A DNA stretch of 22,301 bases, taken from the NCBI GenBank assembly GCA_964397995.1, contig CAYNLG010000062.1, positions 1 to 22,301 on the forward strand. The letters run 5' to 3'. The notes under the pieces are model-generated. The model did not search any database. It saw only the letters and a program-made list of their open reading frames with translations, and had not been told where the DNA came from. This document shows, piece by piece, positions 7,935-15,696 of this stretch; positions within the stretch are counted from its first letter, which is position 1, and the number at the start of each line of letters is the position of its first letter. A program made the translations under genes and the position numbers. This stretch comes from CAYNLG01 sp964397995. GTDB taxonomy: Bacteria; Planctomycetota; Phycisphaerae; FEN-1346.

Positions 7935-8522
7935 ATGAAAAAGTTCGCAATTCTGGCAGCCCTGCTGGCCGTCACCCCCGTTGTCGCTCAGGCCAGCGTC
8001 ACGATCAACATGGCCAACGCCTACTGGTACACGCATGACGGCGTGACCTCGCAGCTGCCGACCGGCAGCACCATCACGCTGATCGCCGACGCCGACGGCG
8101 ACGGGTTCGGCGACCTGACGCAGGCCACCGACACGTGGCTCGGCGATGCCGACGACGTCCTGATGGCCCGCTGGGGCAGCAACGGGTGGGTCGTTTGGGG
8201 CGAGGACGGCAACTCGTGGGACAGCCACCAGGTCCCGTTCGCGGGCCTGGCGGCCGGCGACCCGATCCTGATGGTCTGGTACGAGCTCCCGTACGACGGC
8301 GGCGCGACCGGCCCGGGCGAGGGCGTGTACTTCGGCAGCTACGGCGACTGGCTGGTGCCGGCCGACGGCGCGACCGTGCAGTACAACTTCCAGACCGTGG
8401 CGGCCGGGGGTCAGATTCCGGACTGCGAGGGTGTGGCCGACCAGATGACGGTGCCGGAGCCCGCCTCGCTTGCCCTGATGCTTCTGGGCGGCGGCCTTCT
8501 GGCGGCCCGTCGTCGCCGCTAA
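7935..8522 (+). CDS. PEP-CTERM sorting-signal protein
   Basis: A 195-residue secreted protein. The N-terminal signal peptide is residues 1-20 (MKKFAILAALLAVTPVVAQA). The C-terminus has the three-part PEP-CTERM signal: VPEPAS (173-178), a hydrophobic helix (LALMLLGGGLLA) and the basic tail ARRRR. In other bacteria such signals are recognised and cleaved by an exosortase in the inner membrane, usually for export to an exopolysaccharide-linked surface. No exosortase gene lies in this window. Residues 51-60 (ADADGDGFGD) look like a calcium-binding DxDxDG loop. The middle is rich in Trp, Gly and Asp and otherwise unrecognised. A GGGGAAGGA ribosome site about 9 nt upstream fixes the ATG at 7935. 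A weak GAGAC/GTCTC hairpin (7892-7905) lies between it and the preceding gene. Confidence 0.9.
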   Translation: MKKFAILAALLAVTPVVAQASVTINMANAYWYTHDGVTSQLPTGSTITLIADADGDGFGDLTQATDTWLGDADDVLMARWGSNGWVVWGEDGNSWDSHQVPFAGLAAGDPILMVWYELPYDGGATGPGEGVYFGSYGDWLVPADGATVQYNFQTVAAGGQIPDCEGVADQMTVPEPASLALMLLGGGLLAARRRR

Positions 8523-8554
8523 CACGACGCTTATCGAATACGAATCGACATGAA

Positions 8555-8571
8555 ACCCGGCATGGCCGGGT
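8555..8571 (+). other. Small intergenic hairpin
   Basis: ACCCGGC (8555-8561) and GCCGGGT (8565-8571) form a perfect 7-bp stem with a 3-nt loop. It sits between the PEP-CTERM and beta-helix genes, directly before the ribosome site AGAAAGGA (8574-8581). There is no U-tract, so it is more likely an mRNA-stability or translation-tuning element than a terminator. Confidence 0.4.
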
Positions 8572-8591
8572 CTGAGAAAGGAATCTCTGTC

Positions 8592-10370
8592 ATGACCAGC
8601 CTCAAAACCATCGCACTGCTCGCCGTCACGGCCCTTCTGGCCGTCGCCGGCACGGCCACCGCGGCCGACATCCCGGTCTCGGGCGACATCGTCGGCTCCG
8701 TGACCTGGACCGCCAACAACACCTACGACCTGCAGGACCAAGTGTACGTCAAGCCCGGTGCCACCCTCACGATCGAGGCCGGCACCGTCGTCGCCAGCAC
8801 CCCGACCGAAAACGGGGCGGGCAGCCTGGCCGTCTGCCAGGGCGGGCAGATCTTCATCCAGGGCACCGCGGACAACCCGGTCATCATGACGTCGAAGAAC
8901 GACGTGGCGACCTGGGTCGGCGGCGACCCGAAGACCGGCACCTGGCGCGAAGCCGCCAACGAGTGGGGCAACCTCACCGTCATGGGCCGCGCCCTCATCT
9001 CGAACAGCTACGTGGCCGGCAACCAGCCGTACCCGGCCAACAACATCTCGCCGATGGAAGGCCTCGTGCCCGACTTCACCGGCGACCCGGACACGATCTA
9101 CGGCGGCATCGACGACAACGATGACAGCGGCACCATCGCGTACCTGTCGCTCCGCTACGGCGGCCGCGTCGTCGGCCTCGCCAACGAGCTCAACGGCATG
9201 TCGCTCGGCGGCATCGGCCGCGCCACCGACATCCACCACGTCGAGATCATGAACAACGTCGACGACGGCATCGAGATCTGGGGCGGCACGGTGTGCACGA
9301 AGTACGTCAGCATCTGGAACATCGGCGACGACAGCTTCGACATCGACCAGGGCCACCGCGGCATGCACCAGTTCGGCCTGATCGTCCAGGGCTACAGCCT
9401 CGACGCCAGCCAGGGCTCGGGCGTCGGCGACAACTGCTGCGAGACCGACGGCGCCGAAGACTCCGACGCCCAGCCGGTCACGACGACGGCCCTCTGGAAC
9501 TTCACCGTCATCGGCCAGCCGCTGGACGGCGACGGCGCCACCGCCTGGCGCGACAACGCCCGCGTGCAGTACAACAACTGCATCTTCATGGACTGCGGCG
9601 AAAAGGTCGTCCGCTTCGACAACGTCGACGGCGACGGCGCCCAGGGCTACGGCCACAACGGTACGCTCGACTGGCCGACCACCTGGACGACCCCCTACAC
9701 CGCTACCTCGACGGTCAACGAGTCGCCCAGTTGGACCCCCGGCAGCTACGACGACCCCTCGGTGCTGTACCAGGCCCAGCAGTTCGGCAACCTGATCCAC
9801 TTCCGCGGCTGCGTCTTCCAGGGCAACTACCACGGTAGCGCCTACACCGAAGCGAACGCCCGCGGCGTTTTCGACCCGGCCAACCAGAACATCCTCGAGC
9901 CGGTCAACCTGCCGATCCAGGGCCTGACGCGCGGCACGCCGGTGCTCAAGGGCGGCAAGAACATGTGGCCGGTCACGAGCCTGAACCCGTGCGCGGCCAA
10001 CGACGCCCTGACGCCCGGCGTTCCGGTTCCGGCCGACGCGCCCTGCCCGCTGTACAACGTGCCTTTCCGCGGTGCGTTCAGCGCCAACACCAACTGGCTT
10101 GCCGGGTGGGCGGCCTCGGACGCCTTCGGCATGGTCGACACCTCGATGAACCAGCCCGCCCCGCCGGCCGACGAGGAAGTCCTCCTCGTGAGCCTGAGCA
10201 CCGAGCTGGAGTTCGACACCGACGCCGGCGTCGTCTACACCGTCGAGAAGTCCAGTGACATGACCAACTGGACGCCCGTCGGCACCGTCATCGGCAACGG
10301 CGGCACGATGTCGGTCGCCGACGTCGATGAGGTCGCCGACGCGCAGTTCTACCGCGTCATCCGCCAGTAG
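8592..10370 (+). CDS. Secreted right-handed beta-helix-like surface protein
   Basis: A 592-residue exported protein; the signal peptide is residues 1-24 (ends TATA). The body starts with VYVKPGATLTIEAGTVV (51-67), then GQIFIQGTADNPVIMTS, then EWGNLTVMGRA (124-134). It continues with GGIDDNDDSGTIAYLSLRYGG (171-191), LNGMSLGGIGRATDIHHVEI (200-219) and DDGIEIWGGTV (224-234). This succession of short beta turns matches a family of extracellular parallel-beta-helix proteins common in Bacteroidetes and PVC bacteria. It ends with FRGAFSANTNWLAGWAASDA (492-511), also typical of that family. The last 60 residues (VVYTVEKSSDMTNWTPVG ... FYRV) form a small C-terminal domain seen on many PVC secreted proteins. 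There is no PEP-CTERM motif. The ATG at 8592 has AGAAAGGA about 10 nt upstream; an in-frame ATG at 8550 would bury the signal peptide. The biochemical role is unknown; adhesion or glycan contact is possible. Confidence 0.85.
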   Translation: MTSLKTIALLAVTALLAVAGTATAADIPVSGDIVGSVTWTANNTYDLQDQVYVKPGATLTIEAGTVVASTPTENGAGSLAVCQGGQIFIQGTADNPVIMTSKNDVATWVGGDPKTGTWREAANEWGNLTVMGRALISNSYVAGNQPYPANNISPMEGLVPDFTGDPDTIYGGIDDNDDSGTIAYLSLRYGGRVVGLANELNGMSLGGIGRATDIHHVEIMNNVDDGIEIWGGTVCTKYVSIWNIGDDSFDIDQGHRGMHQFGLIVQGYSLDASQGSGVGDNCCETDGAEDSDAQPVTTTALWNFTVIGQPLDGDGATAWRDNARVQYNNCIFMDCGEKVVRFDNVDGDGAQGYGHNGTLDWPTTWTTPYTATSTVNESPSWTPGSYDDPSVLYQAQQFGNLIHFRGCVFQGNYHGSAYTEANARGVFDPANQNILEPVNLPIQGLTRGTPVLKGGKNMWPVTSLNPCAANDALTPGVPVPADAPCPLYNVPFRGAFSANTNWLAGWAASDAFGMVDTSMNQPAPPADEEVLLVSLSTELEFDTDAGVVYTVEKSSDMTNWTPVGTVIGNGGTMSVADVDEVADAQFYRVIRQ

Positions 10371-10410
10371 TCCCCCCCCGACGTGCATCTGGGACGATGC
10401 AGAGAAACAC

Positions 10411-10446
10411 GATCTGATGGCAGGCCGAAAGGCCTGCCATCAGGTC
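10411..10446 (+). terminator. Strong hairpin, probable transcription terminator
   Basis: A 16-bp stem (10411-10426 with 10431-10446, one G-U pair) closes a GAAA tetraloop. The central 13 bp, CTGATGGCAGGCC, pair perfectly. It is followed by TTCTTC, a weak U-tract, and preceded by the A-rich AGAGAAACAC, so it could act in either direction. It separates the secreted-protein genes from the receptor operon. Confidence 0.6.
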
Positions 10447-10452
10447 TTCTTC

Positions 10453-10464
10453 AGAGGAAGAGGG
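10453..10464 (+). promoter_or_regulatory. Ribosome binding site deciding the start at 10471
   Basis: AGAGGAAGAGGG lies 6 nt before the GTG at 10471. It sits just after the hairpin, so translation of the next gene can start only from this GTG. The frame is open upstream to 10327 but would read through the hairpin. Confidence 0.6.
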
Positions 10465-10470
10465 TGCAGC

Positions 10471-11718
10471 GTGAGAACCGTCTCCGGCTTGTGGGCGCTC
10501 GGGGTCGCCGTCGCGGCGGCGCTGGCGCTCGGTGCGCCGGCGGGGGCCGTCCGGGCGGCGGATTCGGCCCGGCCTGAACCGCCGCCGGCCCTGGCCGACC
10601 TGGCCCTGCCCGACGACGCGCCGATTGAACCGTGGCGGGCCGACCTGCTCGAGTTGGCGTTCGACACGGCCGGCGCCCTGCCGCTGAACCCCCACGTCAA
10701 GAACCGGGCCCGGGCCCTCCAGTCGGTCGTCACGGCCTGCCTGGAGCTCGACCAGCCTCGCCGCGCGATGCGCATCCTCCATGGCATCCCGAACTGGCGG
10801 CGCGGCCTGGCTTGCGGCAACGTGGCCCTGTACTGCGCCCGCCACGGCCACACGGAGCCCGTCCTGCCGCTGCTGAACGCGGCCGCGACGCACGCGGCCG
10901 AGCGGGAGCTGCTGGCGTGGCGGCGCGACAGCATTCTGGCCAAGATCGCGCAGGCCCGCGCGTGGGCGGAGAAGGCCGAGACGGAAGGCGGCGCGCCGGC
11001 CGACGGCGGCGACGAGGCCCTGCCGGCGCCGGCCGCCATGGACGACGCGGCGTTCGAGGCGAGGCTGAAGGAGATCGAGGCGCTGGTCCAGACGGCGGAT
11101 TTGGACGCGGTGCGGAAGGCCGTGGAGACGGCGACTCCGTTGATGGGGGACGTCTGGGACGTGGCCGCCCGGCGCGACCGGGTCGAGCAGGTGATCCGCG
11201 ACTCGCTGAGGGCCCTGCCGCCCATTCTGCGGGTGCAGTCCCTGCGGCGGCTGGCGCTGGTGGCGGCAGAGAAGGGGGACACGGCCAAGGCGCAAGGCTT
11301 CCTCGGCGAGGGGTTCGCGATCGTCGACGCCTCGCGGTGGATTCCGGAGTACCGGCTGCGGATGGCGGCGGAGCTGTGCGAGGCGCAGGCCCGGGCGGGG
11401 GGTGCGGCGGGGGCGAAGCGCCGGGCGGACGCCATCCGGAAAGACTTCGAACGCGATGTTGAGAAAATTGTGAATATGTTCCGGGGGAATGTCCTGCGAC
11501 CGCTCGCCGAGGCCTACCAGGCGATGGGGAAGACCGAGACGGCCCGGGCCGTGTATGGCGACGCGCTGACCCAGGCGGTCGTCAACATCAACTCGCGTCC
11601 GCGGGCGATGGACCTCGTGGCCATCTGCTGTTCGATGGCGCGGCACGGGGTGGAGCCGGACGAAGCGCTGTGGGCCCGACTGAGGGAGGTTCGCGAGGGA
11701 TTGGGCCATCCGTGGTAA
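10471..11718 (+). CDS. Secreted alpha-helical (TPR-like) protein of unknown function
   Basis: A 415-residue protein not assigned to a family. The signal peptide is residues 1 to about 30 (LWALGVAVAAALALGAPAGA). The rest is nearly all helical. Segments such as ALQSVVTACLELDQPRRAMR (82-101) and LRRLALVAAEKGDTAKAQGF look like tetratricopeptide-type helix pairs. An alanine/glutamate/glycine-rich linker lies near 165-190. The start is the GTG with AGAGGAAGAGGG 6 nt upstream. The last codons overlap the GTG start of the TonB-dependent receptor (GTGGTAA, 11712-11718), so the two proteins are probably translationally coupled and work together in the periplasm, for instance as an accessory to receptor assembly or substrate handling. 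That partnership is inferred from position only. Confidence 0.8.
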   Translation: MRTVSGLWALGVAVAAALALGAPAGAVRAADSARPEPPPALADLALPDDAPIEPWRADLLELAFDTAGALPLNPHVKNRARALQSVVTACLELDQPRRAMRILHGIPNWRRGLACGNVALYCARHGHTEPVLPLLNAAATHAAERELLAWRRDSILAKIAQARAWAEKAETEGGAPADGGDEALPAPAAMDDAAFEARLKEIEALVQTADLDAVRKAVETATPLMGDVWDVAARRDRVEQVIRDSLRALPPILRVQSLRRLALVAAEKGDTAKAQGFLGEGFAIVDASRWIPEYRLRMAAELCEAQARAGGAAGAKRRADAIRKDFERDVEKIVNMFRGNVLRPLAEAYQAMGKTETARAVYGDALTQAVVNINSRPRAMDLVAICCSMARHGVEPDEALWARLREVREGLGHPW

Positions 11719-14700
11719 AGCCGCAAGCGGCGTGCTGCGTCGTCCTGGGTGTCATCCTGATCTCGGCCGCGACTGCGTGGGGGCAGCCGGCGGGATCGAT
11801 ACGCGGCATGGTGTATGACAAAGACTTCGACGTACCGCTGGCCCGGGCGAAGGTCACCCTTGCCGAGACGGGCCAGGCGGTGACCGCCACCGAGGAAGGC
11901 AACTACGTCTTCCCGGAGGTCGCCCCCGGTACGTACACGCTCGTGGTGACGAAGGACGGGTACACGCGGCGCGTGAAGGGCGAGGTGCAGGTCGCCCCCG
12001 GCCGCATGACCGAGGTGGACGCCTGGCTTGCCGGCGAGTTCACCGAGATGGAGGAGTTCGTCGTCAAGGAGGTGGAGCTCGGGGGCGGCACGGAGGAGGT
12101 CATCCTGGAGTTGCGGACCGAGAGCCCGGCCATGATCGACGGCATCAGCGCCGACCTGATCAGCCAGACCGGCGCCAGCGACGCCGGCGACGCCCTCCGG
12201 TACGTCGCGGGCGCCACCGTCCAGGACGGCAAGTACGCGGTGGTCCGCGGGTTGCCGGACCGGTACGTCAACTCGCAGATGAACTCGGTGCGCCTGCCGA
12301 CGGCCGACGCCGACAAGCGGGCCGTCCAGCTCGACCAGTTCCCCTCGGCCATCATCGAGAACGTGCTCGTCACGAAGTCGTTCACCCCGAACCAGCAGGG
12401 CGACGCCTCCGGCGGCGCCGTCAACGTCCTCCTGAAGGGCATCCCCAACGAACCCGTCGTCAGCCTCAAGCTCGGCCAGGGCTGGAACACCCAGGCGTAC
12501 AACGCCTCGGGGTTCCTGTCGTACCCGGGTGGCGGGGTGGGGACGTGGGGCCTGGACGACCGCGGCATCCCCATGGACCTGAACCGCGTCGGCGCCGTCG
12601 GTGTCCACCCCGGGCACGATCCCTACGAGTACGACTGGTCGGTGGCGATGGGCGGCAAGCACGCGTTCGACACGGGGGTGCGGGTCGGCGGGTTCGCCAG
12701 CTTCTACACCAAGCGGGATGCCAAGTTCTACGACGACGGCATCGACGACGCCTGGATCCTGGAGGGCGGCGAGACGTACATGACCCCGCGCCCCATCGGC
12801 CAGGGGACGCTCGCGGGCGGCGACATCAAGACCCAGTTCTTCGACGTGACCCAGTCCACCGAGGAGCTGAAGTGGGGCGGCCTGGCCACCCTCGGTATCG
12901 AGACCGACAACCACACCCTGTCGGTCGTCTACATGCGGACCCACACGGCCGAGGACTCGGTCACGCTGGCCGAGGACACGCGCGGCAAGGAGTACGTGTT
13001 CGGGACGGACTACGACCCGAACGACGTGAACGACCCGGGCAACCAGCCGACGACGGTCGACTTCGCGCCGTACATCCGGTACGAGACGCTGAAGTACACC
13101 GAGCGGGACACCTGGACGCTGCAGTTCAGCGGCACGCACACGCTGACGCTGCCGGGGCTCGACGAACTCGGCGATGCCGACGGCATGGCCCTGTTGCCGC
13201 CCCAGCTCGACTGGACGGTGGCCCGGAGTTCGGCGTCGATGGACCAGCCGGACAAGCGGCAGTTCGGGTCGCTCTGGCAGCCGGCCAGCCAGACGGTCTT
13301 CCCGCCGCCCCCCTTCCCGCCGATCATCGTGATCGACAACCCGGCGACGCACATGCGGCTGGTGCCGTCGGCGCTGTTCAGCCTGGGGAACGTGCAGCGG
13401 CTGTGGAAGCAGATCACGGAGGTCAGCGACCAGGTCTTCGTGAACCTGAAGCTGCCGTTCCGCCAGTGGACCGAGAGCGAGGGGTACCTGCAGCTCGGGA
13501 TTTTCCGGGACGAGACGACGCGGCACTACGAGCAGGCGTCGTACTTCAACTCCGGCGACCAGCGGACCTTCGAGGGCCCGTGGGAGCTCTACTGGAGCAA
13601 CGTCTGGACGCCCTCGGACGCCAAGCCCTTCCTCGACGGCGACGTGGACGTCAACTACCGCGGCTACCAGAAGATCTGGGCCTGGTATTACATGATGGAC
13701 CTGCCGCTGACGTCGTGGCTGAACGTGATCGGCGGCATCCGGTACGAGGACACGAGCCTCTCGATCGAGAACTTCCCGGAGGACGGGGCCGAGTACTTCC
13801 CCGACAACGCCATTACCGGCGTCAACCTGAAACAGAACCTCGACGAGGCCAACACCCGGTTCGACCAGGGCGACGTCCTGCCCTCCATCGGCCTGGTGCT
13901 CCAGCCCCTGGAGAGCCTGAAGTTCCGGTGCGCCTACAGCGAGACGGTGGCGCGGCAGACGTTCAAGGAGCTGTCGCCGATCCTGCAGATGGAGTACCTG
14001 GGCGGCCCGGTGTTCGTCGGGAACCCGGGGCTGAAGATGCCCTCGCTCCAGAACTACGACGTCCGCGTCGACTACACGCCGTACCCGGGCGGCCTGTTCT
14101 CGGTCTCCGCCTTCCGCAAGGACATCCAGGACCCCATCGAATACATCCAACGCCGCGCGACCTTCTCCTTCACCTACCCCATCAACTACCCGCGCGGGAA
14201 GATTCGCGGCTACGAGATGGAGGCGCGGCAGGACCTGGGGCAGGTGTGGGAGCCGCTGAAGGGGCTGGCCGTCGGGGCCAACGCGACGTTCATCGATTCC
14301 GAGGTGCTTCTGACCGAAGACGAGATCGAGACGTTCGACGCCCTCGACCGCCCGCTCGCCCGGCGTCCCATGGTCAACACGCCCGAGCGGCTCTACAACC
14401 TTTACGCCACCTACAACATCGCCAAGACCGGGACCCAGTTCGGCGTCTTCTACACCGTCAAGGGGGACACGCTGGTGGCCGGGGCCGGGACGTTCAAGCG
14501 GACGGCCTTCATCCCGAGCGTCTATGCCTTGGAGCACGGGTCGCTGAACGTGAGCGTCTCGCAGAAGCTCGGCAAGCACCTGAAGCTCAGCTTCAAGGCG
14601 AAGAACCTGACGGACCCGACGATCCGCGAGGTGTACCGGTCGGAGCACCTGGTGGACGACGTGCTGAAGAGCCAGCACACGAAGGGCATCGACTACTCGA

Positions 14701-14729
14701 TCGGGATCAGCGCGGAGTTCACGTTCTAG
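11712..14729 (+). CDS. TonB-dependent outer-membrane receptor with carboxypeptidase-regulatory-like domain
   Basis: A 1005-residue outer-membrane active transporter. The signal peptide is residues 1-26. A CarboxypepD_reg-like domain spans about 28-106 (GSIRGMVYDKDFDVPLARAK ... GNYVFPEVAPGTYTLVV). A TonB-box-like EEFVVKEVE follows at 114-122. The plug domain (about 135-245) includes ALRYVAGATVQDGKYAVVRG, GLPDRY and GGAVNVLLK. The remainder is a beta barrel rich in aromatic Tyr/Trp strands that ends in the terminal Phe of SAEFTF. Length is normal for large SusC/FecA-like receptors, but no SusD gene is adjacent. The GTG at 11712 overlaps the upstream stop and is preferred over the GTG at 11670 because it puts the signal peptide first. 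The TonB energising genes lie 47 nt downstream. The substrate cannot be told from sequence; siderophores, B12 or glycans are all possible. Confidence 0.93.
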   Translation: MVKPQAACCVVLGVILISAATAWGQPAGSIRGMVYDKDFDVPLARAKVTLAETGQAVTATEEGNYVFPEVAPGTYTLVVTKDGYTRRVKGEVQVAPGRMTEVDAWLAGEFTEMEEFVVKEVELGGGTEEVILELRTESPAMIDGISADLISQTGASDAGDALRYVAGATVQDGKYAVVRGLPDRYVNSQMNSVRLPTADADKRAVQLDQFPSAIIENVLVTKSFTPNQQGDASGGAVNVLLKGIPNEPVVSLKLGQGWNTQAYNASGFLSYPGGGVGTWGLDDRGIPMDLNRVGAVGVHPGHDPYEYDWSVAMGGKHAFDTGVRVGGFASFYTKRDAKFYDDGIDDAWILEGGETYMTPRPIGQGTLAGGDIKTQFFDVTQSTEELKWGGLATLGIETDNHTLSVVYMRTHTAEDSVTLAEDTRGKEYVFGTDYDPNDVNDPGNQPTTVDFAPYIRYETLKYTERDTWTLQFSGTHTLTLPGLDELGDADGMALLPPQLDWTVARSSASMDQPDKRQFGSLWQPASQTVFPPPPFPPIIVIDNPATHMRLVPSALFSLGNVQRLWKQITEVSDQVFVNLKLPFRQWTESEGYLQLGIFRDETTRHYEQASYFNSGDQRTFEGPWELYWSNVWTPSDAKPFLDGDVDVNYRGYQKIWAWYYMMDLPLTSWLNVIGGIRYEDTSLSIENFPEDGAEYFPDNAITGVNLKQNLDEANTRFDQGDVLPSIGLVLQPLESLKFRCAYSETVARQTFKELSPILQMEYLGGPVFVGNPGLKMPSLQNYDVRVDYTPYPGGLFSVSAFRKDIQDPIEYIQRRATFSFTYPINYPRGKIRGYEMEARQDLGQVWEPLKGLAVGANATFIDSEVLLTEDEIETFDALDRPLARRPMVNTPERLYNLYATYNIAKTGTQFGVFYTVKGDTLVAGAGTFKRTAFIPSVYALEHGSLNVSVSQKLGKHLKLSFKAKNLTDPTIREVYRSEHLVDDVLKSQHTKGIDYSIGISAEFTF

Positions 14730-14733
14730 CCGA

Positions 14734-14753
14734 GGGCGCCCGGGGCGGCGCCC
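14734..14753 (+). other. Hairpin between receptor gene and energising genes
   Basis: GGGCGCC (14734-14740) pairs perfectly with GGCGCCC (14747-14753) around a 6-nt loop. No U-tract follows. It starts 4 nt after the receptor stop and may act as an attenuator or mRNA 3'-end protector, letting receptor and motor genes be expressed at different levels. Confidence 0.45.
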
Positions 14754-14762
14754 GACGCGGGC

Positions 14763-14770
14763 GAGAAAGG
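14763..14770 (+). promoter_or_regulatory. Ribosome binding site deciding the start at 14777
   Basis: GAGAAAGG directly abuts an ATG at 14771 but lies 6 nt before the second, in-frame ATG at 14777. The spacing favours the second ATG. Confidence 0.55.
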
Positions 14771-14776
14771 ATGACC

Positions 14777-15679
14777 ATGCGAGACGGACGACGAGACGGG
14801 GCGTGGGCGGCCGTGGGGCTGCTCGCCCTGGCGTTGGGGCTGGGCCTCGCGGCCGCGGCGGCGCGGGCCGAGGAGGCTGCCGGGGCCGAGGCGACCGACG
14901 CGCCGGCCGAGACGGCCGAGACGGCCCCCGCCGAGACGTCCGGGGTCGCCCCCGAGGCGCCGCCCGTCCCCGAGGAGGACCCCGCCCTCAAGATCGAAAC
15001 GACGCGCGAGGCCCTGTCGGAGTGGGTGAAGGTGCGCGGCGTGATCTCGAAGGAGAAGCGGGACTGGAAGCTCGGCCGCGAGATGCTCCAGGAGCGGATC
15101 GCCCTGGTTCAGAGCGAGATCGACACGCTCCGGGAGAAGATCGCCGAGACGCGGAAGGGCATCGATGAGGTCGAGGAGAAAAAGGCGGCCCGCGAGGCCA
15201 GGAAAGCCACGCTCGAGGACGCGGCCTCGACCCTGGCCGACGTCGTCGGCGACCTGGAGACGCGGGTCCTGGCCGTCCTGGAGCGCATGCCGCCCATGGC
15301 CCGGAGCCACGTGGAGCGGCTGACGCAGCAGTTCCCGGAGGCGGGCCAGGAGACGAAGCTCTCGCTGTCGCAGCGCTTCGCGCACGTGCTGGGCGTGCTG
15401 AACGAGCTGAACAAGCTGCACCGGACGATCACCGTGATGCCGGACACGCGGGAGTTGCCGGGCGGCGGGAAGGCCGAGGTGACCGTCGTCTACGTGGGGC
15501 TGAGCAAGGCCTACTACGCCAGCGCCAACGGCAAGGTGGCCGGGCTCGGCACGACGTCGGCCGATGGCTGGACGTGGGTCCCGGCGAACGACGCCGCCGG
15601 GGCGATCCTGCGGGCCATCAAGATCCTGAACAGTGAGGACGTGGCGGCCTACGTGCGGTTGCCCGTTACGATCCAGTGA
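14777..15679 (+). CDS. DUF3450 family periplasmic coiled-coil protein
   Basis: A 300-residue exported protein. The signal peptide is residues 1-31 (ends ARA). A low-complexity Ala/Glu/Pro/Thr linker spans 32-70. A long coiled coil spans about 75-170 (ALSEWVKVRGVISKEKRDWK ... SEIDTLREKIAETRKGIDEV). The C-terminal part has VTVVYVGLSKAYYAS (235-249) and GTTSADGWTWVPA (258-270), the pattern I know from DUF3450. In Vibrio and relatives this family is encoded just before exbB-exbB-exbD-tonB of TonB2-type systems, and its exact role is not settled. Here it occupies the same place, 17 nt before the large ExbB-like gene. Its coiled coil could contact the similar periplasmic region of that protein. The family call is good; the role is inferred. 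Confidence 0.85.
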   Translation: MRDGRRDGAWAAVGLLALALGLGLAAAAARAEEAAGAEATDAPAETAETAPAETSGVAPEAPPVPEEDPALKIETTREALSEWVKVRGVISKEKRDWKLGREMLQERIALVQSEIDTLREKIAETRKGIDEVEEKKAAREARKATLEDAASTLADVVGDLETRVLAVLERMPPMARSHVERLTQQFPEAGQETKLSLSQRFAHVLGVLNELNKLHRTITVMPDTRELPGGGKAEVTVVYVGLSKAYYASANGKVAGLGTTSADGWTWVPANDAAGAILRAIKILNSEDVAAYVRLPVTIQ

Positions 15680-15681
15680 CC

Positions 15682-15690
15682 GGGGAGAGG
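15682..15690 (+). promoter_or_regulatory. Ribosome binding site deciding the start at 15697
   Basis: GGGGAGAGG lies 6 nt before the GTG at 15697. The other candidate, GTG at 15676 overlapping the previous stop as GTGA, has no such site and would add 7 residues before the signal peptide. Confidence 0.5.
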
Positions 15691-15696
15691 GACGCC

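Noticed and set aside
11514..14678. 1054-codon minus-strand open frame across the TonB receptor
   Set aside because: It is shadow composition with no motif; the plus strand has plug, barrel and signal peptide.
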